Below, one piece after another: positions 17,276 to 26,285 of a stretch of DNA of 44,967 bases. The number at the start of each line of letters is the position of its first letter. The first letter of the stretch is position 1. A program made the translations under genes and the position numbers. Source of the DNA: Pseudomonadota bacterium. Lineage in GTDB: Bacteria; Pseudomonadota; Gammaproteobacteria; Burkholderiales; Burkholderiaceae. Location: the NCBI GenBank assembly GCA_029777935.1, contig JAKORH010000107.1, positions 1 through 44,967 of the forward strand, read 5' to 3'. The notes below the pieces were generated by a model. The model searched no databases, was not told the DNA's origin, and was given only the letters and a program-made list of their open reading frames with translations.

Positions 17276-17327
17276 CGGTCGTCCTCCTCATGGTGCGCCG
17301 TCGCCCCGGCGCAGGCCGGGGCCCAAG

Positions 17328-18410
<1,083 letters not shown>

Positions 18411-18787
18411 GGGGTGGGGATTATGCAGGCGGTTGAGGCGCCCGGCACCCGGGGACTGACCGAGCGAGGCCGATGCCGAGTGAAGCGCCGAGAGCGCAGC
18501 CGCTTAGGAATTGGCAGCGCCTCGAAAGACGGCCGCCACGGAACTCACTTGCCCGGGGTGCGATCGCCGGCCTCGAGGGCGCAATCGACGAGAACGACGA
18601 GAGGACGCGCACGACCGACATTCGCGATCGCGTGTCGAACCACTGACACCGCACACGCAGCGGGACGGACCGTCCATCGAAATGCCCCCGCTGCTACGTC
18701 ATTCGGTCGATGCCAATCCCCCGAACGACTGATAGCTTGCGCGCCGTCGGACGGGAAAACCGTCGCGGCAGGACGGCGTGAAGCCTG
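18411..18787. other. Intergenic region between ugpC-like gene and pilus operon
   Basis: This 377-bp divergent region holds no gene I can support. It should contain promoters for both the minus-strand transporter operon and the plus-strand pilus operon, but no good -10/-35 pair stands out. The only clear structure is the nested stem-loop at 18741-18779, just before the mini-pilin ORF. Confidence 0.6.
18741..18779 (+). promoter_or_regulatory. Nested stem-loop in the leader of the pilus operon
   Basis: The outer stem pairs 18741-18748 (GCGCCGTC) with 18772-18779 (GACGGCGT). An inner stem pairs 18750-18754 (GACGG) with 18760-18764 (CCGTC) around a GAAAA loop. An AGGA at 18770-18773, the only ribosome-binding-site-like sequence before the ATG at 18788, is partly buried in the outer stem. 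It could be a translational control element; function is unproven and it does not match a known riboswitch by eye. Confidence 0.4.
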
Positions 18788-18931
18788 ATGACGACCACGA
18801 CTCGGCCATTGCGAGGAACACGAGTGCAACCTGCGAGCAACGGCGGCTTGACCCTGATCGGATGGATGGTCGTGACGGTGATCGTCGCGCTTCTGGCGGC
18901 GGTCGCCGCGACTGCAGAGATACCGGGATGA
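18788..18931 (+). CDS. Prepilin-like mini-protein, 47 residues, overlapping fimT
   Basis: The frame reads MTTTTRPLRGTRVQPASNGG, then LTLIGWMVVTVIVALLAAVAATAEIPG and a stop. The second part is clearly a type IV prepilin N terminus: a Gly20 processing site followed by a hydrophobic helix like FTLIELMVVVTIIAILAAIA. However, the conserved Glu at mature position 5 is Gly25 and there is no globular domain. The TGA at 18929-18931 overlaps the fimT ATG at 18928 (ATGA), so translation is probably coupled. It could be a degraded duplicate of a minor pilin, or a short coupled leader peptide that sets fimT translation. Coding is supported by motif and overlap; function is unknown. Confidence 0.6.
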   Translation: MTTTTRPLRGTRVQPASNGGLTLIGWMVVTVIVALLAAVAATAEIPG

Positions 18932-19587
18932 GTCGGCCGAGTCTTCATCGACGAGCAAGACCGACTCCGATCGGACGGAATCGATCGCTGGCGCTCGCCC
19001 GCGGTGTGACGCTGATCGAACTGATGGTTGTACTCACCATCGTCGCGATCTTTCTTGCCCTTGGCGTTCCGAGCCTGCAGAACTTCTTCGTCAGCGTTCG
19101 GCTCGCGGCGACAACCAACGACTTCGCAGCCGCCCTTTCGATGGCGCGCACCGAGGCCATCAAACGCGGCTACAGCGTCGTCATGAAGACTTCGTCGGGT
19201 GCGCCGGCGGATTGGGGCAATGGCTGGCGCATATGCGCCGACGTCAACAACAATCGGGATTGCGACGCGGGCGAGGAAATCATCCGGGTCGGGCAGCCCG
19301 TTGGCGCGCCCGTCACCGTCTATGCGAGCAACGGCTTGGCCGGGGCGATTGCGTTCCGTGCCGACGGCCGGTTCTTCGACACTCCGCTCACCGGCCCCGG
19401 TGGAGCTGTCGTCGTCTGTTATGGAACGACGTCGCTGGGGCCGCTGAACAACCAACCTCGCTCGCGGGCCATCCTCGTCAATTCTTCGGGACGCATCCGA
19501 GTCGCCACCGACGCCAACGGCGACGGCATCCCGGAAAGCGACGCCGGGTCCAACATCGGCGGGACCTGCTTGGCTCCCACTCCATAG
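18928..19587 (+). CDS. fimT: Minor type IV pilin, FimT/FimU (GspH family)
   Basis: Minor pilin thought to prime pilus assembly. It is 219 residues: a 26-residue basic leader ending in ARG, the prepilin site G26/VTLIE with Glu31, a hydrophobic helix (LMVVLTIVAIFLALGVPSLQ), then the GspH-type domain (LAAALSMARTEAIKRGYSVVM-like, ending GGTCLAPTP). Two acidic loops look like calcium sites: D105-V-N-N-N-R-D-C-D and D195-A-N-G-D-G-I-P-E-S-D205. The ATG is chosen by its four-base overlap with the preceding mini-ORF. It leads the minor-pilin operon. Family assignment is secure; fimT against fimU naming is not. Confidence 0.88.
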   Translation: MSRPSLHRRARPTPIGRNRSLALARGVTLIELMVVLTIVAIFLALGVPSLQNFFVSVRLAATTNDFAAALSMARTEAIKRGYSVVMKTSSGAPADWGNGWRICADVNNNRDCDAGEEIIRVGQPVGAPVTVYASNGLAGAIAFRADGRFFDTPLTGPGGAVVVCYGTTSLGPLNNQPRSRAILVNSSGRIRVATDANGDGIPESDAGSNIGGTCLAPTP

Positions 19588-19604
19588 CGCCGGAACGACG
19601 CGCC

Positions 19605-20189
19605 ATGTCAAACACTCCCTCGAAATCCGAGCGCCCGTTCGGGGTGATCATGCCTTCGGGTGTACTTCGCGACTCGACCGTGGACGCGATGCGCGTTGGC
19701 GGATATCCGGGTTGCCGAGCGCTGGGCGGCTTCACGCTGATCGAACTGATGATCGTCGTCACGATCATTGCCGTGATCGCAGCGATCGCGATTCCGCAAT
19801 ATCAGGACTACATAGCCAGGGCGAAGCGTGCCGAGGCCAAGCGCGCCCTGATGGAGTCGGCCCAATTCCTGGAGCGCAATTACACCGCTGCGGGTTGCTA
19901 CAACTTCAGCTCGACCGCCAACTGCCTGACTCAAACCGGCACGTCCGTCTCACTGCCATCCGCGCTGCAGGTTGCGCCCGCGGAGGGACGCGCTAGCTAT
20001 GCCTTGAGCGTGACATTTACCGGCAGCGGAACGGCGTTCGCTCTTGCTGCCGCGCCCTGCGCCAGCGCCAGCTGCCCGGCGGGCAGCGACGCTTTCTCGG
20101 ATGCCACGTGCGGCAGCTTCACGCTCGACAACACCGGGTCGCGCGGTATCACGGGCACCGGATCGCTGGCGCAGTGCTGGCAGCGGTGA
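19605..20189 (+). CDS. pilE: Type IV pilin PilE (minor pilin of the PilE type)
   Basis: Pilin subunit with the prepilin site G42/FTLIELMIVVTIIAVIAAIAIPQYQDYIARAKRAEAKRAL. It continues as the PilE-type domain MESAQFLERNYTAAGCYN and ends with a disulfide loop ATCGSFTLDNTGSRGITGTG...CWQR. From ATG 19605 the product is 194 residues with a 42-residue leader, unusually long. ATG 19689 (MRVGGYPGCRALGG) would give a more ordinary 14-residue leader, and neither has a strong ribosome binding site. In most related clusters pilE comes last, after pilY1; here it is second. Confidence 0.88.
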   Translation: MSNTPSKSERPFGVIMPSGVLRDSTVDAMRVGGYPGCRALGGFTLIELMIVVTIIAVIAAIAIPQYQDYIARAKRAEAKRALMESAQFLERNYTAAGCYNFSSTANCLTQTGTSVSLPSALQVAPAEGRASYALSVTFTGSGTAFALAAAPCASASCPAGSDAFSDATCGSFTLDNTGSRGITGTGSLAQCWQR

Positions 20190-20430
20190 ATCTCGTGTGG
20201 ATGACTTCGAATGAACATGCCCACGCCGCGAATGATTCGGACATCCATCGCGGACCTCCTGTCATCGCCTTCCGTCGGCGATATGTGGCTTCGAGCCCCG
20301 CGTGCTCCCTCGCGGGCCGCCGCCCATCGCCCGCCATCCATTGCCCGGATGTTCGCCGGATTGAGCGTTCTTAGCATGAAGCCGAAGAGCAAGGATCTGG
20401 CCGCCGCAATCTGCATATCGAGATGAGCCA

Positions 20431-20913
20431 ATGCCAAGTAAGAGTTTCAGTTCGGGGGTAGTCGATTCGCGGACCGCGCGCGCACTTGCGTCGCGTCGGC
20501 AGCTCGGCATCAGCATGATTGAAGTGCTGGTGGCCATCGTCGTGCTTTCGATCGGCGCGCTGGGGGTTGCCGGCATGCAGGCCTCCGGCATGCGCTCGAA
20601 TCACAGTTCGTTCTACCGCGCCTCTGCTGCGGAACTGGCGCACGACATGGCCGACCGGATGCGAGTCAATCGGAGTGCGGCAAGACATGGCGATTACAAC
20701 CGCGCCATCGGAGACCCGGTGCCGACCGGCCCCTCGCTTGCACAGCGCGATCTCGCTGAGTGGATCGCTCGCATCGCGATGCTGCCATCGGGTGATGGCG
20801 CCATCGCGATCAACAACGGGGTCGTGACCATCACCGTGCAATGGGACGATCGGCGGGCGGGCGGGGACGCGAACGCCGCGCTGATCTTGTCGACCGAAGC
20901 CTGGGTCAATTGA
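20431..20913 (+). CDS. pilV: Minor type IV pilin PilV
   Basis: Minor pilin that joins the tip/priming complex with PilW, PilX, PilY1 and FimT. The 160-residue protein has a 26-residue leader, the prepilin site G26/ISMIEVLVAIVVLSIGALGVAGMQ with Glu31, and the typical following stretch MRSNHSSFYRASAAELAHDMADRMRVNR. A 241-bp gap separates it from pilE, where I see no gene of clear quality. It ends 12 bp before pilW. Length is normal for PilV. Confidence 0.88.
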   Translation: MPSKSFSSGVVDSRTARALASRRQLGISMIEVLVAIVVLSIGALGVAGMQASGMRSNHSSFYRASAAELAHDMADRMRVNRSAARHGDYNRAIGDPVPTGPSLAQRDLAEWIARIAMLPSGDGAIAINNGVVTITVQWDDRRAGGDANAALILSTEAWVN

Positions 20914-20924
20914 GGGTCGCGGGG

Positions 20925-21995
20925 ATGCAGATCAAAGAATGGGCCCGTTGCTCGCCGTCGATGCGGGGTTTCACGCTGATCGAACTGATGATCGCGATGA
21001 CGCTCGGCATGTTCGTCGTGTCCGCGCTCGTCTACCTTTATGTCAGCACCCGGGGTGCGAGCCGCATGAACGAAAACGTGGTGCGCGTGCAGGAATCCGG
21101 ACGCGCAGCGCTCGACGCGATCGAGCGTGACATGCGGCTGACGGGTTTCATGGGTTGCATGTCCGGCGCCAATGGACACCCGTTGGTCATCTCCAATCCG
21201 GTGCTGCCATACAGCGGCGCCGCCGACACCGCTATCGGTTACGCGGGAGGTGTGGGTTGGACCAACCCGACGACCGTGGCACGGGTGGCGGGCGATGTCA
21301 TCACGATTCGAGGAGCGCTGGGAGGCGGCACGCCGATTACGACGACGAGCGATTACACCAACGCCAAGTTCACGCTCGCGGACAACTGCCAGGGCTTCCG
21401 GCAGAACGACTATTTCTTCATCGGCGACTGCCAGCGCGCTGTCGTCGGCAAGGTCACCAATGTTCCGGCGCAACTGTGCGGGACCGGGGCTGACGCCACG
21501 GACATCTTGCACGCCGCTACGGGCAACGGCAACAACGGAATCGTCACGGGAGCGACCAGCAACCGCTTCAATGCGTTCGCGATCGATTCTCGGCCGCTCG
21601 TCTACCGCATGGACGAGATCACGTATTTCGTCGGGAACAATGCGGCCGGCCGGCGTGCTCTGTACCGATTCTCAAGAACGCGCGGCACCGAGGAGCTGGT
21701 CGAAAACGTCGCCGATCTGAGCATCCTGTACGGAGAGGACACCTCGGGCGACGGTGTGGCCGATGTGTTTCATGCCGCGAACGCGGTCGTCAACTGGTCG
21801 TCCGTACTGAGCGTTCGGATCGCCGTTCTCGTTTCCAGTCCGGACACAAATGTGGTTCTCGGCGGCAGCACCTACCTGTTCCGCGACATCAACGGCGATG
21901 GCGTCGTCAACGCCGCGGACGCGGTAACGGCGCCGGACACCCGCCTGTATCGCGTGTTCTCTTCAACCGTCGCGCTTCGGAATCGCCTGCCATGA
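20925..21995 (+). CDS. pilW: Minor type IV pilin PilW
   Basis: Minor pilin of the tip complex. The 356-residue product has a 15-residue leader, the prepilin site G15/FTLIELMIAMTLGMFVVSALVYLYV with Glu20, then the PilW motif RVQESGRAALDAIERDMRLTGFMGC. The C-terminal part has two acidic loops that fit calcium sites: D272-T-S-G-D-G-V-A-D280, which is frequent in PilW, and a full dockerin-like D321-I-N-G-D-G-V-V-N-A-A-D332. ATG 20925 is chosen because the longer frame from 20841 overlaps pilV and gives an implausible leader. Its stop overlaps the pilX ATG by four bases. Confidence 0.88.
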   Translation: MQIKEWARCSPSMRGFTLIELMIAMTLGMFVVSALVYLYVSTRGASRMNENVVRVQESGRAALDAIERDMRLTGFMGCMSGANGHPLVISNPVLPYSGAADTAIGYAGGVGWTNPTTVARVAGDVITIRGALGGGTPITTTSDYTNAKFTLADNCQGFRQNDYFFIGDCQRAVVGKVTNVPAQLCGTGADATDILHAATGNGNNGIVTGATSNRFNAFAIDSRPLVYRMDEITYFVGNNAAGRRALYRFSRTRGTEELVENVADLSILYGEDTSGDGVADVFHAANAVVNWSSVLSVRIAVLVSSPDTNVVLGGSTYLFRDINGDGVVNAADAVTAPDTRLYRVFSSTVALRNRLP

Positions 21996-22537
21996 GAGCG
22001 ACGTTGATGCGGAACGACCGGTGCCGGAGGCGCCAGCGCGGCGCGGCGCTGATGGTCGGGATGGTGATCCTGGTGTTGATCAGCATTCTCGGGATTTCCG
22101 CGTACTGGGCGTCGGCGCTCGAGGAGCGGATGTCGGGCAACGCACGCGAGCGATTGCGCGCCTTCGAATCCGCGGAAGCGGCGCTGCGCAACTGCGAGAG
22201 CGTTCTCGCCGGCGCGTCGCTGCCTGCGTTCGATGGCACGGGCGGCATGTACACCGCGCAGCCGATCACCAGCCCGCAGGTCTACCAGACGATCAACTGG
22301 AACTCCGCGACGGCCACTCGCGTGATCGACCCGAGCGGGCCAGCGCCGATGACGTCGGTGTCGCGGCAGCCCGCCTGCATCGTCGAGCAGATGATCACGC
22401 TGGAAGAACCGGGGCTTGGCTATTCGCAGCAGGGCGGGCAGGAAATGCGCGAGGTCACGGTTTATCGCGTGACGGCGCGCGGGTACGGCTCGACCAACAG
22501 TTCGACTGTAACGCTGCAGACGGTCTATCGCCGTTGA
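21992..22537 (+). CDS. pilX: Minor type IV pilin PilX
   Basis: Minor pilin with the PilX-type N terminus RRRQRG/AALMVGMVILVLISILGISAYWASALEERMSGNARERLRAFESAEAALR. The processing site is Gly17. As in many PilX proteins, the fifth mature residue is not Glu but Val22. The protein is 181 residues, a normal length. Its ATG at 21992 overlaps the pilW stop, and it ends 50 bp before pilY1. Membership in the pilVWXY1 tip complex follows from family and context. Confidence 0.87.
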   Translation: MRATLMRNDRCRRRQRGAALMVGMVILVLISILGISAYWASALEERMSGNARERLRAFESAEAALRNCESVLAGASLPAFDGTGGMYTAQPITSPQVYQTINWNSATATRVIDPSGPAPMTSVSRQPACIVEQMITLEEPGLGYSQQGGQEMREVTVYRVTARGYGSTNSSTVTLQTVYRR

Positions 22538-22587
22538 ACCGAGGTCACTCCGCATATCACGTTCAGCAAGAGAAACGAGGCAACACC

Positions 22588-25500
22588 ATGAACCGCGCCC
22601 AATCTCCGTCCCCGAGTGGAAGCAGGATTCGTCGCGTGCTGACCCTGATGGTCCTCGCGTCGGCGATGATCGCGGCAGGCGTCACGGCCCAGACGGTTTC
22701 CACTTTGCCACTGATTCTGCCGCAGGCATTGCCTCCGAACATCGTGGTGACGCTGGACGATTCCGGCTCGATGCAGTGGGCATTCGTACCGGACAGCACA
22801 TGCAGTCTCTCGGGCACGCGCCGGGGCATGTCGGCTTACCGCAATCCGATCTGGTACGACCCCAACGATACCTATCCGGCGCCTCTCGACGCCAACGGCA
22901 ATCCGCTGACGACAAGCTTCAGCAACGCCTACATCAATGGCTACGACACGACGCGGGGATCGATCGATCTCGGCAGCAAGTACCGGCCAAGCTGGGAGTA
23001 CAACCCCGTATCGAACATCCTTCCCACCAGCGCGGGCAGCAGTCCGTTTCAGTGTCCGAACAGCGCCGGGAGCGGCAACTGGCACGCCTTCAATCAGCAC
23101 CCGAGCGCAGATCTGACTACGATTGGCGCGGCGACAGTCAATTCAGTGGGCAAGGCGTATTACTACAAATGGAACACGAGCTGCACCGCTGCGCAGATCG
23201 ACACTGAAAGCTGCTACACCCTCGTCATCGTTTCATCTACGTCGGGCCCGCCGGATGCGACGCATCCCAGCGGAACCGATGAGCGCCAGAATTTCGCCAA
23301 CTGGTACTCCTTTTACCGCGTACGCAGCCTGGCGGTGAAGGCGGCGGCCGCGACCGCCTTCGCGGGCGTTGGTCCCGATACACGCGTCGCGTTTCAATCC
23401 TTGAACACCTGCAATTCACTGCCGATCAGCAACTGCAACAGCCTGGGATTCGACAACAAGATTCGCAAGTTCCAGGGGTCGCAGAAGACCAATTTCTACA
23501 AGTGGGTGTTCACGCTGCCGGCTGCTGGCGGTACGCCGCTGCAGTCGGCGTTGTCTCGAGCTGGGGATTACTACAAGACCAGCGGCCTCAGCAGCCCTTA
23601 TGCGCTCGATCCCCAGGTCACGCTGGGAACCGAATATGCTTGCCGCCCCAATTTCCACATCGCGATGACGGACGGCCAGTGGAACGGTTCCTATGGCACC
23701 TGCGGCGGTGGAAGCTGCGGTAACGTGGACAACACGAATCGTACTCTTCCGGATGCAACGGCGTACTCAGCGAGTTCGCCGTACAAGGACACCCAGAGCA
23801 ACACCCTCGCCGACGAGGCGTTCTACTATTGGGCCACCGACCTGCGCCCCGACCTCGCCAACAAGGTGATCCCGAGGTTCTCGGATAGATCGGGTCCGAC
23901 CGCGTCGGCTCAGTACTGGAACGCGAAGAACGACCCGGCGACCTGGCAGCACATGGTGAACTTCACGGTCGGGCTGGGTCTGACCGGTCAACTCAACGTC
24001 ACCAACGCCACGTGGGGCGGGAGCACTTTCGCCGGTGACTACGCGAATCTGGCCAGCGGCAGCGTTGCGTGGCCGAGCGTGGGATCGCTGTCCGGCTCCA
24101 GCAATGGAAAGGTCTACGACCTGTGGCATGCGGCCATCAACAGCCGCGGCCAGTTCTTCTCCGCCGACAGTCCGACTCAGCTCAATGCGGCATTGAATTC
24201 GGCAATCAAGGCCACGCTGTCTCGGCAGGCGTCTTCGTCATCGCTGGCAACCAACTCGACGCGTTTGGACACTGGCACCGTGGTGTTTCAGGCGCGGTTC
24301 AACAGCGGCGACTGGAGCGGACAGATGACTGCCTATAGTCTGAACGCCGATGGCACATTGGCGAGCGCCATCTGGGACACCTACAACACGCCGAGTCTCA
24401 TTCCGACCCCGCCGCAGCGGAAGATCTACAGTTGGACCGGCTCGGCCGGCGTCAGCTTCGATTCCACAGGGATCACGAGCGCGATGTGGACGGCAATGGG
24501 TCTGGGTGCGGCCCCGGCTGCCACGCAGACGTCCATTCTGAATTACCTGCGGGGGGATCAATCGAACGAACAATCGAACAGCGGCAGCTACCGGACGCGC
24601 AGCTCGGTCCTCGGAGACATTGTCGACTCCGACCCGGTATTTTCCGGCGGCGGCAACTTTGGCTACTCGGTCCTGCCGGAGGGGCTTGCGACTGCGACAG
24701 AGCCCTACAACGACTACTTGACGTTCAAACGCGGCGCTACGCGGGCGAACATGATCTACATCGGATCGAACGACGGCATGCTGCATGGCTTCAACGCGGC
24801 CACCGGGGCCGAGACGTTTGCCTACGTGCCACGCACGGTTCTGTCGAATCTGACGCAGCTGACTGATCCGAACTACACGCACCTGTTCTACGTGGATGGC
24901 TCTCCCTTCGTCGGCGATGCCTACTTCAGCGGCTCGCCCGCGGGCGAGCGCTGGCGGTCCACCCTGGTCGGGGTGACGGGCGCGGGCGGCAATGCAGTCT
25001 TCGCACTCGATGTTCGTCAACCTTCTGATTTCGCCAATGCGACGACGGGTGCAAGCCGCGTGCTGTGGGAGCGCAACGCGGGTGACAGCGGGTTCCAGGA
25101 TCTCGGCTACACGATCGGACGCCCGATCATCGCGCGGCTCAACAGCGGCGACTGGGCCGCGGTGTTCGGCAACGGCTACGGCAGCACCTACGGCTGCGCC
25201 GTTCTCTACATTGTTCGCTTGAGCGACGGCGCAATCCTCAAGAAGATCGATACGCAGACGCGCGCGACATCGACGACGCCATGCACGGGTGGTGCAAACG
25301 GTCTGAGCTCACCGTCGCTGCTTGACGTCACCGGTGATCGCGTGATCGACGTGATCTATGCGGGCGACATCCAGGGCAACGTGTGGAAGTTCGACGTATC
25401 CAGCAGCAACCCCGCGAGCTGGGGCGTGGCGTATTCGAACGCGGGCAATCCGGCGCCGCTGTTTACCGCGCGCAATGCGTCCGGCGCTGTTGAGCCAATC

Positions 25501-26172
25501 ACGGGTGTGATCGAGATCGGCGCGCCACCGCAGGGGCGCACAGGCAACATGGTCTACGCGGGGACGGGCCGCTTTTATGCGATCGGCGACCAGGTCGACA
25601 TGACGGTGCAGTCCATCTACGGCATTTACGACGATGGAACCGCGATCACGAGAAGCAGTCGCACTGTGCCTTCGGCGGCGACGTATCCGCTGGTTCAGCA
25701 GACATATACAACATCGACCGTCGGGTTGGTCAATGTCCGCGACTTCACGACGACGGTGGTCGACTATTCGAGCAAGCGTGGCTGGTATGTCGATCTGCAG
25801 AACTCTCCGCTCGACGGCGAAAGAGTGGTCTCCAACGTTCAGCTATCCGCAGGTCGGCTCTTCGTAAGGAGCTTCACGCCTTCAGCGGATCCGTGTGATT
25901 TCGGCGGCACCGGATGGTTCATGGCGCTCGATCCGTACACTGGCGGACAACTGTCGTATTCGGTGCTCGACATCAACGGTGACGGCTCGTTCAACTCCAC
26001 GGATAACCACGCCGGCATGCAAGTGAAGGGTGGTCGGGGCATGTCTCTGATCTATGGCGGCGCTTACGGCCGTGCGCTGCTTGGTAACTCCGATGCGAGC
26101 GTTAGTGCGATCAGGATCGCGGGCGACCCGAACTCGGGTGGGCGAGCTTCGTGGCGCGAAGTCCAGCAGTAG
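22588..26172 (+). CDS. pilY1: PilY1-type pilus tip adhesin/assembly factor
   Basis: Large exported protein at the pilus tip that supports pilus extension, adhesion and surface sensing. ATG 22588 follows a GAGG motif and gives 1194 residues with a signal peptide (VLTLMVLASAMIAAGVTAQ). A von Willebrand A-like region begins almost at once with a MIDAS motif D57-D-S59-G-S61. The C-terminal third is the PilY1 beta-propeller domain: YIGSNDGMLHGFNAATGAETFAYVP, LFYVDGSPFVGDAYF and the calcium loop D913-V-T-G-D-R-V-I-D921. A second loop, D1128-I-N-G-D-G-S-F-N-S-T-D, lies near the C terminus. It is last in the operon and faces a convergent reductase gene 113 bp away. Confidence 0.93.
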   Translation: MNRAQSPSPSGSRIRRVLTLMVLASAMIAAGVTAQTVSTLPLILPQALPPNIVVTLDDSGSMQWAFVPDSTCSLSGTRRGMSAYRNPIWYDPNDTYPAPLDANGNPLTTSFSNAYINGYDTTRGSIDLGSKYRPSWEYNPVSNILPTSAGSSPFQCPNSAGSGNWHAFNQHPSADLTTIGAATVNSVGKAYYYKWNTSCTAAQIDTESCYTLVIVSSTSGPPDATHPSGTDERQNFANWYSFYRVRSLAVKAAAATAFAGVGPDTRVAFQSLNTCNSLPISNCNSLGFDNKIRKFQGSQKTNFYKWVFTLPAAGGTPLQSALSRAGDYYKTSGLSSPYALDPQVTLGTEYACRPNFHIAMTDGQWNGSYGTCGGGSCGNVDNTNRTLPDATAYSASSPYKDTQSNTLADEAFYYWATDLRPDLANKVIPRFSDRSGPTASAQYWNAKNDPATWQHMVNFTVGLGLTGQLNVTNATWGGSTFAGDYANLASGSVAWPSVGSLSGSSNGKVYDLWHAAINSRGQFFSADSPTQLNAALNSAIKATLSRQASSSSLATNSTRLDTGTVVFQARFNSGDWSGQMTAYSLNADGTLASAIWDTYNTPSLIPTPPQRKIYSWTGSAGVSFDSTGITSAMWTAMGLGAAPAATQTSILNYLRGDQSNEQSNSGSYRTRSSVLGDIVDSDPVFSGGGNFGYSVLPEGLATATEPYNDYLTFKRGATRANMIYIGSNDGMLHGFNAATGAETFAYVPRTVLSNLTQLTDPNYTHLFYVDGSPFVGDAYFSGSPAGERWRSTLVGVTGAGGNAVFALDVRQPSDFANATTGASRVLWERNAGDSGFQDLGYTIGRPIIARLNSGDWAAVFGNGYGSTYGCAVLYIVRLSDGAILKKIDTQTRATSTTPCTGGANGLSSPSLLDVTGDRVIDVIYAGDIQGNVWKFDVSSSNPASWGVAYSNAGNPAPLFTARNASGAVEPITGVIEIGAPPQGRTGNMVYAGTGRFYAIGDQVDMTVQSIYGIYDDGTAITRSSRTVPSAATYPLVQQTYTTSTVGLVNVRDFTTTVVDYSSKRGWYVDLQNSPLDGERVVSNVQLSAGRLFVRSFTPSADPCDFGGTGWFMALDPYTGGQLSYSVLDINGDGSFNSTDNHAGMQVKGGRGMSLIYGGAYGRALLGNSDASVSAIRIAGDPNSGGRASWREVQQ

Positions 26173-26285
26173 CGGCGAAGACGAGGAGTACAGCTCCACG
26201 CGCGCCGCGGTGCGCCGGGGGAGCGTTCTGACCCGAACCCGCTGCGCAGAGTTGGATCTCGGCACTCGGCCGCAGTTGCCGGAGT

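Noticed and set aside
18721..18790. A cyclic-di-GMP (GEMM) riboswitch in front of the pilus operon
   Set aside because: The region has a stem-loop and an AAGCC string, but lacks the conserved CACGCACAGGGCAAACC and GGGACGCAAAGCC cores.
20190..20430. A possible 71-residue gene between pilE and pilV (20211-20426)
   Set aside because: It has no recognisable motif, no ribosome binding site and a biased Arg/Ser/Pro composition typical of chance frames.
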